The notes beneath the pieces were generated by a model. The model saw only the letters and a list, made by a program, of their open reading frames with translations, made no database searches and had not been told where the DNA came from. Positions 15,474-18,077 of a stretch of 18,077 bases of DNA are shown here, in pieces; position 1 is the stretch's first letter, and the number at the start of each line of letters is the position of its first letter. The DNA lies in NCBI GenBank assembly GCA_050122535.1, contig JASFIT010000042.1, positions 1 through 18,077 on the forward strand, read 5' to 3'. The stretch comes from JASFEQ01 sp050122535 (GTDB taxonomy: Bacteria; Desulfobacterota; DSM-4660; Desulfatiglandales; HGW-15). A program made the translations under genes and the position numbers.

Positions 15474-15568
15474 GGTTCCCTCCTGAGGGTAAGAGAAGGA
15501 AGTTGAGGCTGGTCTCTTTTTTCCATGATAGATCTCTTTGGCCCTGATTTCAAACGACGGAAAAAAGC

Positions 15569-15590
15569 TGATCATAAGAGTTAATGATCA
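15569..15590. promoter_or_regulatory. Operator-like interrupted palindrome upstream of thiE
   Basis: TGATCAT (15569-15575) and ATGATCA (15584-15590) form a 7-bp inverted repeat with an 8-base spacer. It overlaps the candidate thiE -10 box and start point, where a repressor dimer would block transcription. The binding protein is unknown. Confidence 0.45.
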
Positions 15591-15609
15591 TTTAAAAGGG
15601 GGTTGTCAA
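15581..15609 (-). promoter_or_regulatory. Candidate promoter of the thiE-thiL-thiM operon
   Basis: A consensus TTGACA -35 on the minus strand (15609-15604) is followed, after 17 bases, by a poor -10 box CATTAA (15586-15581). The predicted untranslated leader is about 100 bases long and shows no TPP-riboswitch core. Confidence 0.4.
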
Positions 15610-15871
15610 GTCTTTAGTGATTATCCAAACCCACCATCTAACTCACCTATCATTACTAATATCAGCAGGTTTTGGGGGATTCCTGATCACCGGGAAAGCA
15701 TTCGTTGTACAATTTGAGCTCGGTGAAACTGGGGACCCTTCAACGGGCTGGAAACTCCAGGGGCTGCGCGGACAAATCCCGTGTCGGCGGGGAGATGATA
15801 CCTTGATGGGGGATCAGGGGAAATCTCACCCATTGCTGCTGAAAGAAGCTTTTTGATCATGAAAAATCTGC
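15610..15871. other. Divergent intergenic region between the thi and trp promoters
   Basis: No convincing gene is seen. A 79-codon plus-strand frame starting with GTG at 15617 has no ribosome site and no confident family match. Two further TGATCA hexamers occur here (15684-15689, 15854-15859), in addition to those in the thiE operator-like palindrome. Confidence 0.5.
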
Positions 15872-15901
15872 TTGACAGATCGATCTCCTATTTTATATAA
15901 A
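15872..15901 (+). promoter_or_regulatory. Promoter of the trp leader and trpD
   Basis: A perfect TTGACA (15872-15877) and TATAAA (15896-15901) are separated by 18 bases, the best sigma-70-type match in the window. Transcription should start near 15908, just upstream of the leader peptide. Confidence 0.75.
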
Positions 15902-15932
15902 ACAGAGCATGCGCTCGCAGACTGAAAATAGG

Positions 15933-15983
15933 ATGAAGCATAGGTTAAATAGTTGGTGGTGGCTCAGCTCCTTGAGGAGGTGA
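15933..15983 (+). CDS. trpL: trp operon leader peptide with three consecutive Trp codons
   Basis: The reading frame encodes MKHRLNSWWWLSSLRR and then TGA; the Trp codons are TGG TGG TGG at 15954-15962. It lies about 25 bases after the predicted transcription start and directly before overlapping antiterminator and terminator hairpins, the layout of a classical trp attenuator. Stalling at these codons when charged tRNA-Trp is scarce would favour expression of trpD. The ribosome site is weak: only AGG next to the ATG. An in-frame ATG at 15909 would extend the peptide to 24 residues but would sit almost at the 5' end of the RNA. The peptide itself has no expected function beyond sensing translation. 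Confidence 0.8.
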   Translation: MKHRLNSWWWLSSLRR

Positions 15984-16051
15984 GTCCGCTGAGACCAGCA
16001 TAAGCGTATAGAAAAAACCGTGGGCTCGCTTCTTGAGACCCGCGGTTTTTT
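15960..16051 (+). promoter_or_regulatory. Transcription attenuator of trpD
   Basis: Three pairings are visible. Segments 1:2, 15960-15968 with 15988-15997, form a pause hairpin beginning at the third Trp codon. Segments 2:3, 15975-15989 with 16020-16034, form a 15-bp antiterminator including G-U pairs. Segments 3:4 form the terminator listed separately. The antiterminator uses the terminator's 5' arm, so the two exclude each other. The leader TGA (15981-15983) lies in segment 2, so a ribosome finishing the peptide would mask it and permit termination. This is the logic of Escherichia coli trp attenuation. Confidence 0.82.
16012..16051 (+). terminator. Attenuator terminator hairpin
   Basis: Bases 16012-16027 (A6, then CCGTGGGCTC) pair with 16035-16051 (GAGACCCGCGG, then T6), with one bulged A, one G-T pair and a 7-base loop. 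The T6 tract ends the stem. Confidence 0.88.
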
Positions 16052-16066
16052 GTTTGGTATGATTGA

Positions 16067-16106
16067 GAAAGGCCGTGGGGCGACGAATCCACGGCCTTTC
16101 TTATTT
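16067..16106 (+). terminator. Second terminator-like hairpin before trpD
   Basis: GAAAGGCCGTGG (16067-16078) and CCACGGCCTTTC (16089-16100) form a perfect 12-bp stem with a 10-base loop, followed by TTATTT. It lies between the attenuator and the trpD ribosome site. The short, interrupted T-run suggests a weak terminator or an RNA-stabilising structure. Confidence 0.6.
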
Positions 16107-16144
16107 AAGACGCCTAAATATCTTCAAAAAAGGAGGAAGATGAG

Positions 16145-17224
16145 ATGATAAAGGACGCGATAGCAAAAGTGGTCAGGGGGCAGGATCTAACAGAAGAGGA
16201 GATGTTGGAGGCCATGGATGAAATTCTGACGGGTCAGGCCACATCCGCCCAGATCGGGTCATTGATCACAGCCCTCAGGGTAAAGGGAGAGACTGTGGAC
16301 GAGATCACTGGTGCGGCAAGGGCAATGAGGGGGCGGGCAACGAAAATACAGCTTAATAATCATTTGGTGAACATTGATCGGGATGAAATAAATATTGAAG
16401 ATGAAACCATCCTGGACACCTGTGGCACTGGCGGAGATGGGACCAATACCTTTAATGTATCCACTGCTACCGCATTCGTTGTGGCTGGAGGCGGTATTAA
16501 GGTGGCCAAGCATGGCCAGCGGGCTGTTACCAGCCATTGCGGCAGCGCCGATGTGCTCAGAGCCTTGGGACTGAAACTGGACATCAACCATGCCAATGCC
16601 ACGCAATGTATGGATGATTTGGGAATAGCATTTCTATATGCACCCCTATTTTATGGCGCGATGAAGTATCCTGCCCTTCCCAGACAGGAGATTGGCATCC
16701 GTACTATTTTTAATCTGCTCGGTCCCTTGAGCAATCCAGCAGGGGCCACGGCTCAGGTCATGGGGGTCTACGATCCTGACTTGACCATAAAGATGGCCCA
16801 GGTGCTTGAAAGGCTCGGAACAAGAGAGGCCTTTGTGGTCTGTGGCGAGGGTACCTTTGACGAAATAAGCATTTGCGGCTCAACCAGGGTATCCCATCTC
16901 AAAGAGGGTAAAATAGATACCTTTCACATAACCCCTGAGGAATATGGGTTCAAGAGAGCTAAGCCGGAGGAGATAGAAGGAGGGAACGCCACGGAGAATG
17001 CCCGTATTATCAGAGAGATATTGGAAGGTGGGAAGGGACCAAAACGGAATATGGTTCTGTTGAACGCAGCCGCTGCCTTTGTCGCGGCAGGTCTTGATGA
17101 GGACTTTGAAGGGGGTTTGGGAAAGGCATGTGAGTCTATAGATTCTGGGCAGGCCAAGCAGAAGCTTGAGGATGTGATCTCTTTTACACAACGATGTGGC
17201 TATCTTGTACGCAAGGAGCTTTAG
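16145..17224 (+). CDS. trpD: Anthranilate phosphoribosyltransferase
   Basis: TrpD transfers phosphoribose from PRPP to anthranilate, the second step of tryptophan synthesis from chorismate. The 359 residues include the PRPP-binding GTGGDG (94-99), NVSTATAFVVAGGG, KHGQRAVTSHCGSADVL (122-138) and the C-terminal NAAAAFVAAG. Residues about 68-86 form a hydrophilic insertion that makes it slightly longer than the usual 330-345 residues. AGGAGG 8 bases upstream supports the ATG. No other trp gene lies beside it: the next features are a repeat and an opposite-strand ORF, so it appears to be a single-gene unit controlled by its own attenuator. The remaining trp genes must be elsewhere. Confidence 0.95.
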   Translation: MIKDAIAKVVRGQDLTEEEMLEAMDEILTGQATSAQIGSLITALRVKGETVDEITGAARAMRGRATKIQLNNHLVNIDRDEINIEDETILDTCGTGGDGTNTFNVSTATAFVVAGGGIKVAKHGQRAVTSHCGSADVLRALGLKLDINHANATQCMDDLGIAFLYAPLFYGAMKYPALPRQEIGIRTIFNLLGPLSNPAGATAQVMGVYDPDLTIKMAQVLERLGTREAFVVCGEGTFDEISICGSTRVSHLKEGKIDTFHITPEEYGFKRAKPEEIEGGNATENARIIREILEGGKGPKRNMVLLNAAAAFVAAGLDEDFEGGLGKACESIDSGQAKQKLEDVISFTQRCGYLVRKEL

Positions 17225-17277
17225 TCTGTTTGCAAAAATCCCTTTCTGTCGAGACTTTGCCGCACTTCCAAACAACT

Positions 17278-17395
17278 GTCATTCCGGGCGAGCCTAACAT
17301 TTTTGGCGAGACCCGCAATCCAGGAAACCGATGGGAAATCAAACTATTCTGGATCCCGGCTCGCATCCCGCTCTGCGGGACTTGGCCGGGATGAC
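17278..17395 (+). repeat. Dispersed repeat copy 2
   Basis: The element begins GTCATTCCGG and ends CCGGGATGAC, terminal inverted repeats differing at one base. Inside are CGAGACCCGCAATCCAGGAA, TTCTGGATCCCGGC and a CCCGC/GCGGG hairpin near 17367-17379. It is related in reverse orientation to 8518-8676. It lies between trpD and an opposite-strand ORF and could fold as RNA at the trpD 3' end. Confidence 0.75.
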
Positions 17396-17428
17396 GGATT
17401 TCGACCCTGTTTCATGACGGAGTGACGC

Positions 17429-17629
17429 TTATGCGACCGTATCCTCGGGCACATATTTCTTCAGGTGGGACAACTCCGATGGCCATTTATTTGGGTCTGG
17501 TTCTGTCAAAAAGATTTTCACGTGTTTTTCCTGGAGGTTCTCGAATTCCTCTTGTGGAATAACACCCTCTGCTATCATGTTGAATCTAGATTTGATGATT
17601 TTTGGTGAAGACTTCCTTTCTTGATCCAC
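17429..17629 (-). CDS. Small hypothetical protein
   Basis: A 66-codon frame starts at GTG, preceded by GAGGG/CGAGG purines, and contains a later in-frame ATG (17578-17576) that would give 49 residues. The product is highly charged and soluble, with a helical stretch MIAEGVIPQEEFENLQEKH and no Cys, signal peptide or membrane segment. I do not recognise a family. It lies downstream of the DsbA-like gene on the same strand, separated by about 180 bases. Its protein-like composition is the main reason to keep it; it could still be a chance frame. Confidence 0.35.
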   Translation of the reverse strand: MDQERKSSPKIIKSRFNMIAEGVIPQEEFENLQEKHVKIFLTEPDPNKWPSELSHLKKYVPEDTVA

Positions 17630-17679
17630 CCTCGCCCTCTTCTTTTCTCAGTCCATAAGATACGCATAAAAATAACAAA

Positions 17680-17707
17680 GCCCCACCTCTCTAGGGAGAA
17701 ATGGGGT
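17680..17707. terminator. Possible terminator after the DsbA-like gene
   Basis: CCCCA (17681-17685) and TGGGG (17702-17706) flank an inner CTC/GAG pairing, giving a weak hairpin downstream of the DsbA-like stop on the minus strand. Only short A/T stretches border it. Confidence 0.3.
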
Positions 17708-17810
17708 CTTCATATTCGACGCATGGCATCCTCTTCTTTGAGGTTAGCGGATGGCCTCCAAATCCTGGCACAGCCTAACACAAAATTTGGATTGCGGTCA
17801 AGGGCAAGAC

Positions 17811-18077
17811 CTACCCATTGATATCGCGTTTTTTTACCCCGCTCACGTTCAGAAGTTGTTCCAGCACTTCGTATGGCTGAGCGCCCACCACGAATCGCTG
17901 ATCCAAGAGAAAGGTGGGAACGGCTGTGACGCCCATGCTCCTGGAGCGTGACCAATCCGAATCAACGGCCTCCTTAAAGCCCCTTGCCTCAAGCACCTCC
18001 TTGGCCTCATCGCCTGAGAGATCCACTGATCTGGCCACTTCTACCAGTTCCTGAATTTTGCCGATGTTCCTCCCTTC
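17811..18077 (-). CDS. DsbA-family (FrnE-like) thioredoxin-fold protein, C-terminal part
   Basis: The frame is open to the window edge, so only the last 88 residues are seen; an internal GTG at 18038 is not a start. The signature is the C-terminal end of FrnE/2-hydroxychromene-isomerase-like DsbA proteins: an alpha-helical insert (EVLEARGFKEAVDSD), then SMGVTAVPTFLLDQRFVVGAQPYEVLEQLL, where the cis-Pro loop VTAVPTF and VVGAQP are diagnostic. The N-terminal CxxC or equivalent is outside the window. A cytoplasmic dithiol oxidoreductase role is likely from family membership, but the specific substrate cannot be judged. Confidence 0.88.
   Translation of the reverse strand, partial: EGRNIGKIQELVEVARSVDLSGDEAKEVLEARGFKEAVDSDWSRSRSMGVTAVPTFLLDQRFVVGAQPYEVLEQLLNVSGVKKRDING

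Noticed and set aside
15474..15575. Longer N-terminus for thiE
   Set aside because: The extra residues do not resemble ThiE and would read through the leader; AGGAGGG supports 15473.
15474..15609. TPP riboswitch upstream of thiE
   Set aside because: The minus-strand leader contains no CUGAGA followed by the ACC-rich and GAACCUGAU-type core.
15617..15856. 79-codon plus-strand ORF, with a segment (GDPSTGW) faintly like chagasin-type inhibitors
   Set aside because: GTG start without a ribosome site, position between two divergent promoters, and similarity too short to separate from chance.
16140..16148. Two-codon ORF (ATG AGA TGA) overlapping the trpD start as a regulatory minigene
   Set aside because: Its ATG is only 3 bases from the AGGAGG, too close for efficient initiation; the overlap is probably coincidental.
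1..18077. CRISPR arrays, tRNA or rRNA genes, transposases, phage genes
   Set aside because: No regularly spaced direct repeats, no tRNA/rRNA conserved segments and no mobile-element enzymes were recognised on either strand by eye.

Overview
The window looks like chromosome from a strictly anaerobic bacterium, most likely a Desulfobacterota (delta-proteobacterial) sulfate reducer or syntroph. This rests on gene content: a soluble iron-sulfur/flavin electron-transfer operon, a glutaryl-CoA dehydrogenase with the non-decarboxylating signature next to the alpha subunit of a glutaconyl-CoA decarboxylase, and dispersed GTCATTCCGG-bounded repeats of a kind common in such genomes. No plasmid, phage or transposase genes were seen.

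Bases 1-8353 (+ strand) hold an electron-transfer operon. A large protein, cut by the window start, joins NuoG/formate-dehydrogenase-type Fe-S domains and a molybdopterin-oxidoreductase fold to a C-terminal NuoE domain. It lacks the Sec/Cys loop and the last cofactor-binding domain of real formate dehydrogenases. A DRTGG protein, a PHP protein, a stand-alone HATPase and an HndB-like thioredoxin-fold ferredoxin follow; these accessories usually accompany NADH-linked [FeFe] hydrogenases. After a palindrome-rich gap comes a 1015-residue NuoF protein fused to a complete GltD/NfnB-like FAD/NAD(P) oxidoreductase. No hydrogenase is present. My reading is a soluble NAD(H)/NADP(H)/ferredoxin complex, possibly an electron-bifurcating transhydrogenase comparable to Nfn or the Stn system.

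Bases 8354-11906 hold a repeat-bearing gap, a putative promoter, glutaryl-CoA dehydrogenase and gcdA, closed by a perfect 14-bp terminator. The pair would turn glutaryl-CoA into crotonyl-CoA with energy recovered by a Na+-pumping decarboxylase whose other subunits lie elsewhere. The electron-transfer complex next door could re-route reduced carriers made in such fermentative or syntrophic metabolism.

Bases 11907-15609 (- strand) encode thiE, thiL and thiM (thiamine phosphate synthesis and salvage), then a FHA-GAF signalling protein. No TPP riboswitch was found; instead a 22-bp interrupted palindrome overlaps the candidate promoter.

Bases 15872-17224 (+ strand) contain a strong promoter, a trp leader peptide with three consecutive Trp codons, mutually exclusive antiterminator and terminator hairpins, a second terminator-like hairpin, and a lone trpD. 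The right end has a second copy of the dispersed repeat, a small unassigned ORF and the C-terminal part of a DsbA/FrnE-like protein running off the window.
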